Source: CAILZL01 sp049840395 (GTDB lineage: Bacteria; Pseudomonadota; Gammaproteobacteria; Steroidobacterales; Steroidobacteraceae). Taken from it: DNA of 64,000 nucleotides. A program made the position numbers and the translations under genes. A model generated the notes under the pieces. The model was given only the letters and a program-made list of their open reading frames with translations. It had not been told where the DNA came from and did no database searches. Where the stretch lies: NCBI GenBank assembly GCA_049840395.1, contig JASGLD010000005.1:1240001-1304000 (forward strand). Direction: 5' to 3'. Shown here in pieces: positions 53,298 to 61,435 of the stretch; position 1 is the stretch's first letter, and every line of letters starts with the position of its first letter.

Positions 53298-54356
53298 ATG
53301 CGTTCTTTCTTCGTTCGCGCGTGTTCCGGCATGTTGGCCGCTCTGCTGTGCGCTTGTCAGGGCGGCGGTGCGGCGCAATCGCCTGAGAAGGCGACCGCCT
53401 CCGCTCAGTCTTCATCTGATTCTTCGGTCAAAAAAAATTCGTCTTACTCTGGCCGTCTTGCGCTCAACTCTACTCAAAAGTTACCGCTGATTACGGCCCA
53501 CCGTGGCGGCGGCGCTTATGCGCCTGAGAACACCTTGTCTGCCTTCACCAATGCTGCGCGCCTGGGCGTCGATTACATCGAAATGGATGTGTGGTTGCAT
53601 CCCAGCGGCAATTTCATGGTGATTCATGACCTGGATCTGGCCAGAACCACCGATTGTGCCGGTTCGTTTTCAGCGCTTTCGTTAGCCAACCTGGCGCTCT
53701 GTGACGATGCACATTGGTGGCAACCGGGCGTTGCCATTTCGAGTAGCGGCATCGTGGGGCCGTTGGCCGGTATGGGGATCAAGATTCCTTCGCTGGAAGA
53801 TGTGCTGGTCGGTTTGAATGCAGTGGGCAGCAAGCAATCGCTGCTGGTGGAGATCAAGTATCCGGCCGGCTACACCCGCGCGACGGTCGATCAGTCGGTA
53901 ACGGTAATGATTAATCTGCTGGCGCGACTCGATCCCCAGCATAAAGTGATCATGGAGAGCTTCGATTCTTATCTTTTGTCGAAAATAAGAACCGCCAATC
54001 CATTGATCAAGACCATGCAGCTGGGCGGCATTGCTTCCTATACGACGACTTCTTGTTTGAAGTCAGTAAACGATACGGTAATGCGCGGCTTTGATTTTTT
54101 TGCAGTGGATTCCGGATCGATTGACGCTGCTACGTTGGCGGCCTGTGTGGCCGGCGCTCAGGCAAGTGGCCTTAAATTTCAGATGTGGAATGTGAATTCA
54201 CCCGAGGTGTTGCAACGTGCCGTCAATGCCGGCGTGGATGCAGTGATGACCGATTTTCCGGCCTGCATGATGGAGAACCTGGGGCTGTCCGCTCCTGATA
54301 ATCCTTACACCATGGAGCTGGAAGATGGAGAGACCTATCCCAAGTGCCATGAGTAA
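53298..54356 (+). CDS. Glycerophosphodiester phosphodiesterase lipoprotein
   Basis: A 352-residue GDPD-family hydrolase with a lipoprotein signal: RACSGMLAALLCAC, the lipobox Cys being followed by QGGG and a Ser-rich linker of about 40 residues. The TIM-barrel core begins LPLITAHRGGGAYAPENTLSAF, with the catalytic His-Arg and metal-binding Glu. EMDVWLHPSGNFMVIHDLDLARTT carries the second His, and LLVEIKYP follows. It should cleave glycerophosphodiesters in the periplasm. Placed behind tagD and the glycerophosphotransferase, it may edit, release or recycle a glycerol-phosphate polymer. ATG 53298 with AGGTGG upstream is preferred over GTG 53289. Confidence 0.88.
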   Translation: MRSFFVRACSGMLAALLCACQGGGAAQSPEKATASAQSSSDSSVKKNSSYSGRLALNSTQKLPLITAHRGGGAYAPENTLSAFTNAARLGVDYIEMDVWLHPSGNFMVIHDLDLARTTDCAGSFSALSLANLALCDDAHWWQPGVAISSSGIVGPLAGMGIKIPSLEDVLVGLNAVGSKQSLLVEIKYPAGYTRATVDQSVTVMINLLARLDPQHKVIMESFDSYLLSKIRTANPLIKTMQLGGIASYTTTSCLKSVNDTVMRGFDFFAVDSGSIDAATLAACVAGAQASGLKFQMWNVNSPEVLQRAVNAGVDAVMTDFPACMMENLGLSAPDNPYTMELEDGETYPKCHE

Positions 54357-54419
54357 ACGCGGGGCTTGGTGATATGCTGATGGCGATTATGGTTGTCACT
54401 TTGTGCTGTATCGCCACGC

Positions 54420-55643
54420 ATGAGAATTCTGTTCGTCCACAATTTTTACGGGTCGGAAGCCCCTTCGGGTGAGAACCAGGTCGTCAAGGCCGAAATCGAG
54501 TTGTTGACCCAGCGCGGGCATCAGGTTGAGTTGTTTGCCCGGTATAGCGACGACATACGCGGCAAGGGCGTGCGTGGCGTCATTCAAGGTGCGCTGGCCA
54601 CGCCGTGGAATCCGTTCTCGGTGTCGGCATTGCGCAAGAAAGTGGCTGATTTCCAGCCCGATGTGGTGCACGCCCACAATACCTTTCCGTTGATTTCGCC
54701 GGCCATCTTTCCGGCGCTGCGTGGCCGCACTGCGCGCGTGCTGACCTTGCACAACTATCGGTTGTTCTGTGCTGCAGGTGTGCCGCTGCGCGATGGCCTG
54801 GTGTGCACCGAGTGTCTCGATAAGCATCATCCGGGTCCCGCGCTGTTGCATGGTTGCTATCGCGGCAGCCGCATTGCCACGCTGCCGCTGGCAGCCAGTA
54901 TCGGTTTGCATCGCCTGCGGGGCACCTGGACGCAGGATGTCGATGCCTTCATCGCGCTCACGGAGTTTCAACGCGCTACGATGAGTCGCGCCGGACTGCC
55001 GGCGGACAAGGTGCACATCAAGCCGAATTTTTATCCGGGCTATCCGGAAGTGGTGCCCTGGGAGGCGCGTGCCGACAAGGTGGTATTCGTCGGCAGATTG
55101 TCCGACGAAAAAGGCGTGCGTGACTTGATCAAGGCCTGGCGGCAGTGGGGCGCCGCAGCACCGCTACTACGCATCGTCGGCGATGGGCCACTGCGCGCCG
55201 AGTTGCAGAACATGGCGGCAGATGGTTCGGTGCAGTTTATGGGGCAGTTGGACAGTGCTGCGGCTCAGGCTGAGATTGCCAATGCTCGCTTGTTGATCCT
55301 GCCCTCGGTTTGTTTTGAGGGATTTCCCATGGTGGTTCGTGAGGCCTTTGCGTACGGCACGCCAGTGGCGGTGTCGCGCCTCGGTGCGCTGCCCAGCATC
55401 GTGCGCGACGGGGCCTGCGGCGCGCTATTTAATCCCGCAGATTATGTGTCATTGTTGACGGAAGTCCGGTTACTTTGGGAGCGTCCCAATACACTGCATA
55501 CCTTGGCGGCCGCCGCGCGCAGTGAGTTTGAGTCATGCTACACCGAGGCAATGAATTACCGGATTTTGATGGACATCTATCAGCGGGCAATCAGCACCAG
55601 CAGCACGTCGCCGGCCGCGTCCGCAGTCAGTCAACAGAGATGA
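54420..55643 (+). CDS. Glycosyltransferase family 4
   Basis: A 407-residue GT-B transferase. MRILFVHNFYGSEAPSGENQVVKAEIELL is the acceptor-side start, and RVLTLHNYRLFCAAGVPLRDGLVC is shared by many capsule enzymes. KVVFVGRLSDEKGVRDLIKAW and CFEGFPMVVREAFAYGTPVAVSRLG form the donor site with the E-x7-E motif. ATG 54420 is chosen; a TTG at 54393 would add nine residues. The stop overlaps the next gene by ATGA. Confidence 0.87.
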   Translation: MRILFVHNFYGSEAPSGENQVVKAEIELLTQRGHQVELFARYSDDIRGKGVRGVIQGALATPWNPFSVSALRKKVADFQPDVVHAHNTFPLISPAIFPALRGRTARVLTLHNYRLFCAAGVPLRDGLVCTECLDKHHPGPALLHGCYRGSRIATLPLAASIGLHRLRGTWTQDVDAFIALTEFQRATMSRAGLPADKVHIKPNFYPGYPEVVPWEARADKVVFVGRLSDEKGVRDLIKAWRQWGAAAPLLRIVGDGPLRAELQNMAADGSVQFMGQLDSAAAQAEIANARLLILPSVCFEGFPMVVREAFAYGTPVAVSRLGALPSIVRDGACGALFNPADYVSLLTEVRLLWERPNTLHTLAAAARSEFESCYTEAMNYRILMDIYQRAISTSSTSPAASAVSQQR

Positions 55644-56383
55644 TGCTGGGCTATGACCTCACGACGCAGTCGCTGTCCCAGTGCGTCGATGAAATCGTCA
55701 CTCATATCAGCTCCAGCAGGCGCGCCAGTTGGCTGGCCTGCCTCAATCCGCATTCGTACGCTGTGGCCTGTCAGGACGCCCGCTTCCGTCAGTCATTGCG
55801 TTCGGCGGACTGGTTGATCCCCGATGGCGTCGGCATCGTTCTAGCCTCGATGATCATGCGCGGCACGATTCGTCAGCGCATCACCGGGGCCGATATCTTC
55901 ATGACGCTGCATGCCCGTCTGAATGACCTGGGCGGCAAGAGTGTTTTCTTCCTCGGCGCGAGTGAGGCAACGCTGGCCGATATCCGCGTGCGGATGGCCG
56001 AGCAGTTTCCGAATGTCCGTGTGGCCGGCACCTATTCGCCGCCTTTCAAAGCCAATTACACCGAAGCCGAACTGCAGGATATGGCGATGGCGATCAATGC
56101 CAGCGGCGCCGATGTGCTGTGGGTGGGCATGACGGCACCCAAGCAGGAAAAATGGATTATGGATAATCTACCGGCTTTAAATGTTCGCTTTGCCGGCGCG
56201 ATAGGTGCGGTGTTCGACTTCTTCACGGGGCGGGTGCCGCGTTCTTCGCCGCTGTTTCAGAAACTCGGTTTGGAGTGGCTGCCGCGCTTGATGCGTCAAC
56301 CGCGACGCTTATGGCGTCGTACCTTTGTCTCGGCGCCGGTGTTTCTGAGCCATGTCTTGGTTGCGGCGGTGCGCGGCCGATAG
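55640..56383 (+). CDS. WecG/TagA/CpsF-family glycosyltransferase
   Basis: A 247-residue GT26 enzyme: WLACLNPHSYAVACQDARF, the catalytic Asp in SADWLIPDGVGIVLAS, RQRITGADIF, KSVFFLGASEATL, VLWVGMTAPKQEKWI and FAGAIGAVFDFFTG are all family marks. TagA adds ManNAc and WecG adds ManNAcA to lipid-linked GlcNAc, while GumM-type relatives add other sugars, so the donor is open. With the WecA-like protein at 58375 it would build the first disaccharide. The basic C-terminal part (LPRLMRQPRRLWRR) fits membrane binding. ATG 55640 or 55643 is the start. Confidence 0.9.
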   Translation: MMLGYDLTTQSLSQCVDEIVTHISSSRRASWLACLNPHSYAVACQDARFRQSLRSADWLIPDGVGIVLASMIMRGTIRQRITGADIFMTLHARLNDLGGKSVFFLGASEATLADIRVRMAEQFPNVRVAGTYSPPFKANYTEAELQDMAMAINASGADVLWVGMTAPKQEKWIMDNLPALNVRFAGAIGAVFDFFTGRVPRSSPLFQKLGLEWLPRLMRQPRRLWRRTFVSAPVFLSHVLVAAVRGR

Positions 56384-56404
56384 CGAATTGAGTTTGAGGT
56401 TGGT

Positions 56405-57355
56405 ATGGAGCAGTCCGTCAGTCAAAAAAACGCGCAGGCCTATCCGGACGATATCGACCTGGGGCAGTTCTTCAGCCGCATCTTCCAGCACTGGATCACG
56501 ATCGGCGCCATTGTGGTGGCTGCCATCGCGCTGGCTATCGGCTACCTGCATGCGGCGACTTATGAGTACACCGCCGAGTTGAAGGTCACGCCGGTGGATA
56601 GTGGCGCTTCCGGACTCGCCGGTAGTCTCAGCGGGCTGGGCGGTCTGGCTTCGATGGTAGGCGTGAATATCTCCACGGGGCAGGGCGTGGCGCCGTCGCA
56701 GCTGTATGTGGAAAGTCTGCAGTCGCGCGATGCCGCACGGTTGTTGATCGACCACGAATCGTTGATGCATGTGGCTTTTGCCAAAGAGTGGAACGCCAGC
56801 ACAGGCAAGTGGCAGGAGCCTTCCGGTGTGCTGCGTTCGATAAAGCGCGGCGTGTTGTCGGCGCTGGGTGTGCCGGTCTCGCCCTGGCATGCGCCCGATG
56901 AAGCGGACCTGCAGGCCTATCTGGAAAAGAATGTTTCGGTGGATCAGGACACTAAGACCAAGGTCATCACCCTCTCGACCAGCCATGCCGATCCACAGTT
57001 CGCTGTACAGTTGATCTCTGCGCTGGATCGCGCAGTGGATAACGACCTGCGGCGCCGTGCGCTGGAACGCGCCCAGGCCAACATCGAGTATCTATCGCAG
57101 AAGCTCGGTTCGGTCAGCATTGCGGAACATCGTCAGGCCATTGCCGAAGCGTTGAGCGAACAAGAAAAGCAGATCATGATGGCCAGCTCGGGTGCGCCGT
57201 TTGCGGCCGAGCCTTTCGGCATGGCGGCAGCGTCATCCGAACCTACCAACCCCAAGCCGGTGTTGGTGTTGATGTTGGGCGCGGTGCTGGGGTTTCTGCT
57301 GGCCTGTGCGCTGGTGTTGGTGGCCTTCCCGGCTACGCCGACCGGTAAGAATTAA
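56405..57355 (+). CDS. wzz: Wzz-type chain-length determinant, module 2
   Basis: A 316-residue co-polymerase with helices near residues 33-53 (WITIGAIVVAAIALAIGY) and 285-310 (PKPVLVLMLGAVLGFLLACALVLVAF). The stretch GSLSGLGGLASMVGVNI matches the equivalent part of the module 1 Wzz. The Pro-rich lead into the second helix (SSEPTNPKPV) is typical. No kinase domain follows. It sits late in its module instead of directly behind the export gene. Confidence 0.85.
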   Translation: MEQSVSQKNAQAYPDDIDLGQFFSRIFQHWITIGAIVVAAIALAIGYLHAATYEYTAELKVTPVDSGASGLAGSLSGLGGLASMVGVNISTGQGVAPSQLYVESLQSRDAARLLIDHESLMHVAFAKEWNASTGKWQEPSGVLRSIKRGVLSALGVPVSPWHAPDEADLQAYLEKNVSVDQDTKTKVITLSTSHADPQFAVQLISALDRAVDNDLRRRALERAQANIEYLSQKLGSVSIAEHRQAIAEALSEQEKQIMMASSGAPFAAEPFGMAAASSEPTNPKPVLVLMLGAVLGFLLACALVLVAFPATPTGKN

Positions 57356-57364
57356 GGAGCTTTG

Positions 57365-58306
57365 GTGAAGTCTGCGGATAAGGTCTTTGTTGCCGGCCAC
57401 AATGGGCTGGTGGGCTCAGCGATTGTGCGGCGTCTGGCGCAGGATGGATTTGCCAATCTGTTGCTGCGTTCGCGCGCTGAGTTGAATTTGCTCGATCAGG
57501 CGGCGGTGACGCGCTTCTTCGCCAGCGAGCGTCCCGACTATGTGTTTCTGTCGGCGGCCAAGGTGGGCGGCATTCACGCCAACAACAGCTATCCGGCCGA
57601 GTTTCTTTACGAGAATCTCGCCATCCAGAATCACATCATTGATGCGGCGTATCGCCATGGCGTGAAGAAGCTGTTGTTCCTCGGCTCCAGCTGCATCTAT
57701 CCCAAGTTTGCGCCGCAGCCGATGCCGGAAGATTGTCTGTTGACCGGCTCGCTGGAGCCCACCAATGAGTGGTATGCGATCGCCAAGATCGCCGGTTTGA
57801 AAATGTGTCAGGCTTATCGCCGTCAATATGGCTTCAATGCCATCTCCTTGATGCCCACCAACCTGTATGGTCCCGGCGATAATTTCAATTTGCAGAATTC
57901 GCATGTATTGCCCGCGCTGATCCGCAAGTTTCACGATGCGAAGTTAGCCGGGGCCGACTCGGTTGAAGTATGGGGGACGGGCACGCCGCGTCGTGAGTTC
58001 CTGCATGTGGACGATCTGGCGGATGCCTGCGTATTCCTGATGCGTAACTATGAAAACGAACAGCTGGTCAATGTCGGCTGGGGGCAGGACGTTACCATCG
58101 CTGAGTTGGCGCAGACCATTCAACGCGTGGTGGGCTTCAATGGTCGTCTGAGTTTCGATTCGACCAAGCCGGATGGCACGCCCCGCAAGTTGCTGGATAC
58201 CACGCGCTTGAGCTCACTGGGTTGGCAGCCGCGCATCACGCTGGAAGAAGGCATCAGAACCACTTATGCCTGGTATCTCGACAGCATCGGCCACGTGCGC
58301 GCTTGA
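57365..58306 (+). CDS. fcl: GDP-L-fucose synthase
   Basis: A 313-residue epimerase-reductase that makes GDP-L-fucose from the Gmd product. VFVAGHNGLVGSAIVRRL is the cofactor motif. VGGIHANNSYPAEFLYEN, LGSSCIYPKFAPQPMPED and EWYAIAKIAGLKMCQAY (Tyr-Lys pair) are diagnostic. GTG 57365 has AAGGAG at good distance; TTG 57362 is less likely. With gmd at the other end of module 2 the pathway from GDP-mannose is complete. Confidence 0.95.
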   Translation: MKSADKVFVAGHNGLVGSAIVRRLAQDGFANLLLRSRAELNLLDQAAVTRFFASERPDYVFLSAAKVGGIHANNSYPAEFLYENLAIQNHIIDAAYRHGVKKLLFLGSSCIYPKFAPQPMPEDCLLTGSLEPTNEWYAIAKIAGLKMCQAYRRQYGFNAISLMPTNLYGPGDNFNLQNSHVLPALIRKFHDAKLAGADSVEVWGTGTPRREFLHVDDLADACVFLMRNYENEQLVNVGWGQDVTIAELAQTIQRVVGFNGRLSFDSTKPDGTPRKLLDTTRLSSLGWQPRITLEEGIRTTYAWYLDSIGHVRA

Positions 58307-58322
58307 GTTCATCGCTGTGCCT

Positions 58323-58340
58323 GGCCGGTGAATACCGGCC
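58323..58340. terminator. Hairpin between convergent fcl and WecA-like genes
   Basis: GGCCGGT-GAAT-ACCGGCC, a strong 7-bp stem with a tetraloop, lies between two converging genes. There is no T-tract on either strand, so termination is only suggested. Confidence 0.35.
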
Positions 58341-58374
58341 GGGCGCTCAATACAAATAAGTCTTCAAACCCGAT

Positions 58375-59505
58375 TCACGCCAGCTCTGCATCCGGGCTCG
58401 CCAGCTCTTCTTCCTTCGGCTTGGGCTGTGCTGCAGGCGGCACGTCGCGGCGCAGCTTGATCGGCACGAAGCGGATGATCCAGTGCAGTCGATACATCGA
58501 CACGACGATGGTAAAGCCGGTGAGCATCAGCAGCAGGAACGATACCGGTTCGGGCACATGGGCTTCTTCCACGGCGATGCCGATCATCGCCAGCGCGATG
58601 GACAGCAGCGCAAACATGATGAAGGCCGCGCGCACGCTGAGGCCGGCGCGGATCATGAGGTGGTGGAAATGCTCGGCATCGGCCTGCAGCGGCGATTGAC
58701 CGCGTAACAAGCGGCGCACAGAACTCCACACCAGTTCGAACATGGGCAGAGCCACCAGCCACATTGCGGTGACCGGCGAGACGCTGCGCTCGCCCGCGCC
58801 TTGACTGACGCGCAGGCAGATCCATGCCATGGCCAATCCCAGGAAAGTGCTGCCGGCATCGCCCATGAAGCAACGGATTTTGTTGTTGCGCACTAGCGGC
58901 GCATTGAAGACCAAGAAAGCCAGTACGGCGGCAATCACGATCAAGGCAATGCGTGGTGAGTTCGGCAGGCCAATTTGCGCGGCGGTATAGCCCAGCGCTG
59001 CAAAACCAATTGCAGCGGCCATGCCGGCCAGTCCATCCATGCCATCGAGCATGTTGAAGGCATTGATGGTGGCTACCATCAGAAAGATGGTGGCGAATTT
59101 GCTGACAGCGCCGCTCAATAAGATTTCACCGAAACCGAAGGGATCACCGAGTGTGGTGATGAAGGTGTCCGTGCCGTAAGCGGCAATCGCAGCGGCGGTG
59201 ATTTGTACGGGCAGTCGTGTCCAGGGCGACAAGCTGAAACGATCGTCCGCCAACCCCAGTAGCACCATCAGTGTGATGGCTGCCAACAGTGGTGGAGCGG
59301 CGCTGACCGGTTGCTGCAGCAGGCCCATGCCCACCACGATGCCGAAGAACATGCCCAGACCGCCGATGATCGGTACTTCACCATGATGGGTCTTGCGGCC
59401 GCCCGGGCGATCCACCAGATTGATCTTGATTGCCAGCGGTCGCAGCAGCGCGATGGCAACCAGAGTAACAACGAAACACGCCAGTGCGGCGGTAATATTG
59501 TTCAT
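58375..59505 (-). CDS. WecA/TagO-type undecaprenyl-phosphate HexNAc-1-P transferase, module 2
   Basis: A 376-residue membrane enzyme with about eleven helices. GGRKTHHGEVPIIGGLGMF, NAFNMLDGMDGLAGMAAA (catalytic Asp pair), CFMGDAGSTFLGLA and the His-rich loop AEHFHHLMIRAGL match WecA/TagO better than does the module 1 protein. It should begin the lipid-linked repeat unit with GlcNAc-1-P or a similar sugar. It is convergent with fcl and starts at ATG 59505. The tail after the last helix is acidic and Pro-rich. Confidence 0.9.
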   Translation of the reverse strand: MNNITAALACFVVTLVAIALLRPLAIKINLVDRPGGRKTHHGEVPIIGGLGMFFGIVVGMGLLQQPVSAAPPLLAAITLMVLLGLADDRFSLSPWTRLPVQITAAAIAAYGTDTFITTLGDPFGFGEILLSGAVSKFATIFLMVATINAFNMLDGMDGLAGMAAAIGFAALGYTAAQIGLPNSPRIALIVIAAVLAFLVFNAPLVRNNKIRCFMGDAGSTFLGLAMAWICLRVSQGAGERSVSPVTAMWLVALPMFELVWSSVRRLLRGQSPLQADAEHFHHLMIRAGLSVRAAFIMFALLSIALAMIGIAVEEAHVPEPVSFLLLMLTGFTIVVSMYRLHWIIRFVPIKLRRDVPPAAQPKPKEEELASPDAELA

Positions 59506-59984
59506 GGGCGTACTGAAGGAATGGGTAAGGCGTCAGGCAAACTACTAAACCATGTCGCAGTTGAACGAGGACCTAACGCGATCAGTTGCCGATCCTGGCG
59601 AGCTATCTACTGATGGCTACCGAAGTCGAGTCGGGAGTAACGATCGAAAATGAACGTCAGGATTTGAGTCGGCATTCTGCGGGAATAATTAAGCGTGCAA
59701 CTGTGCCCAGGATCACAAAAAAACGGCTGCTGATTCGGCTGTTTGGATGGTGGCTGCTGCGTGAGGAACTGCTCACTTGGTAAGGGTTAAATTGTGTCGT
59801 TGGTATGCGTCATATGGACCTCTGCATGTCTTGCAGGCGGCGCTGCGACGACATGACGATGCGTGCTTTGTTGGGCTTGCTTGCCGTAACTTTGCTGAAA
59901 TAAGACTTTCATCAAAGCTTTTTGCAGCAATGCACTTCGTCAATTAAGCTTGCCACCGCTTTTCATTCCCATTCGAGGCTATTC
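59506..59984. other. Gene-free spacer before ugd
   Basis: About 480 bp between the divergent WecA-like gene and ugd. Short reading frames such as 59586-59783 have no ribosome site or recognisable features. It should hold the promoters of both flanking genes, but no clear -35/-10 pair was identified. Confidence 0.5.
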
Positions 59985-61310
59985 GTGCGTCTTACTATCT
60001 TCGGTTCCGGCTATGTCGGCCTGGTAACGGGTGCTTGCTTTGCCGAAGTCGGCAACCACGTGCTATGCGTAGATGTGGACGAGCGCAAGGTGGAAATGCT
60101 CAAGCGTGGCGAGTCGCCTATTCATGAGCCGGGTTTGGAAGCGCTTCTGAAAAAAAATCTGGCCGCAGGCCGCATTGCCTTTACCACCAGCGCCGAGGAA
60201 GGCGTCAAGCATGGTCTGTTCCAGTTCATTGCGGTGGGCACGCCGCCGGATGAGGATGGTTCTGCCGATCTTCAGTATGTATTGGCGGTGGCGGAGTCCA
60301 TCGGCAGGCATGTGGCCGATTATCGCATCGTGGTCAACAAGTCGACGGTGCCGGTGGGCACCGCTGACAAGGTCAGGACAAAAATACTGGAGACACTCAA
60401 GGCGCGTGGCGCCAGCGTCGAGTTCGATGTGGTGTCCAATCCTGAGTTCTTGAAAGAAGGCGCCGCGCTGGCCGACTTCATGAAGCCCGATCGCGTGGTG
60501 GTGGGCACGGATAACCCGCGCACCGCCGAGTTGCTGAAAGCCTTATACGATCCTTTCACGCGCAATCACGATCGCATGATCATGATGGATGTACGCTCTT
60601 CGGAACTGACCAAGTACGCAGCCAATGCCATGTTGGCGACCAAGATCAGCTTCATGAATGAGCTGGCCAATCTGGCCGAGCGTCTCGGTGCGGATATCGA
60701 AAAGGTGCGACGTGGCATCGGTTCCGATCCGCGCATCGGCTATCAATTTATTTATCCGGGTTGCGGTTATGGCGGTTCGTGTTTTCCCAAGGATGTGCAG
60801 GCGTTGGCGCGTTCGGCCAACGATAACGACTACCAGGCCGACATTCTTACTGCAGTTGAGAGAGTCAATAACCGTCAGAAAGAAGTGCTGTTCAATAAGA
60901 TCAAACAGTATTTCGATGGCAATTTGCAGGGCAAGACGGTGGCGTTGTGGGGCTTGGCTTTCAAGCCCAACACCGACGACATGCGAGCTGCGCCCAGCCG
61001 CACCTTGATGGAGGCGCTATGGAACGCAGGCGCCAAAGTGCAGGCTTACGATCCCATTGCGATAAAAGAAGCCCGGCGCATTTATGGCGAGCGCAGTGAT
61101 CTGCGTTTGACCGATTCCGCAGCAGAAGCCTTGGTCGGTGCGGATGTGCTGGCCATTGTCACTGAGTGGCAGGAATTCCGTAGTCCGGATTTCGATGCGA
61201 TCAAATCGACCTTGAAGCAGCCAGTGATTTTCGACGGTCGCAATCTCTACGATCCGAGCTTCGTGAAGCAATTCGGCTTGAAGTATCTGGCTATCGGCCG
61301 TAGCAACTGA
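59985..61310 (+). CDS. ugd: UDP-glucose 6-dehydrogenase
   Basis: A 441-residue NAD-dependent enzyme that oxidises UDP-glucose to UDP-glucuronate. RLTIFGSGYVGLVTGACFAE is the cofactor motif. VNKSTVPVGTADKV, EFLKEGAALADFMKPDRVVVG and GCGYGGSCFPKDVQAL with the catalytic Cys are conserved, as is ALWGLAFKPNTDDMRAAPS. GTG 59985 with CGAGGC upstream gives the family length. Its product feeds the epimerase next door and the UDP-xylose synthase of module 1. Confidence 0.95.
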   Translation: MRLTIFGSGYVGLVTGACFAEVGNHVLCVDVDERKVEMLKRGESPIHEPGLEALLKKNLAAGRIAFTTSAEEGVKHGLFQFIAVGTPPDEDGSADLQYVLAVAESIGRHVADYRIVVNKSTVPVGTADKVRTKILETLKARGASVEFDVVSNPEFLKEGAALADFMKPDRVVVGTDNPRTAELLKALYDPFTRNHDRMIMMDVRSSELTKYAANAMLATKISFMNELANLAERLGADIEKVRRGIGSDPRIGYQFIYPGCGYGGSCFPKDVQALARSANDNDYQADILTAVERVNNRQKEVLFNKIKQYFDGNLQGKTVALWGLAFKPNTDDMRAAPSRTLMEALWNAGAKVQAYDPIAIKEARRIYGERSDLRLTDSAAEALVGADVLAIVTEWQEFRSPDFDAIKSTLKQPVIFDGRNLYDPSFVKQFGLKYLAIGRSN

Positions 61311-61315
61311 TCGCC

Positions 61316-61418
61316 GTAGGTTGGGCTGTAAAGCCCAACATCCGCGACCGAGCCGGCCAATTGATAAAGGTTGCAGACCAGTCGTTTAAGACATGTTGGG
61401 CTGGACAGCCCAACCTAC
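61316..61418. repeat. REP-like composite inverted repeat, ugd-epimerase spacer
   Basis: A 26-bp arm at 61316-61341 beginning GTAGGTTGGGCTGTAAAGCC pairs with 61393-61418 with two mismatches. Each arm is itself a hairpin (TTGGGCT.../...AGCCCAA). The ends and design resemble the repeat at 19250-19360. Confidence 0.8.
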
Positions 61419-61435
61419 GAGACGCGAACACACTC

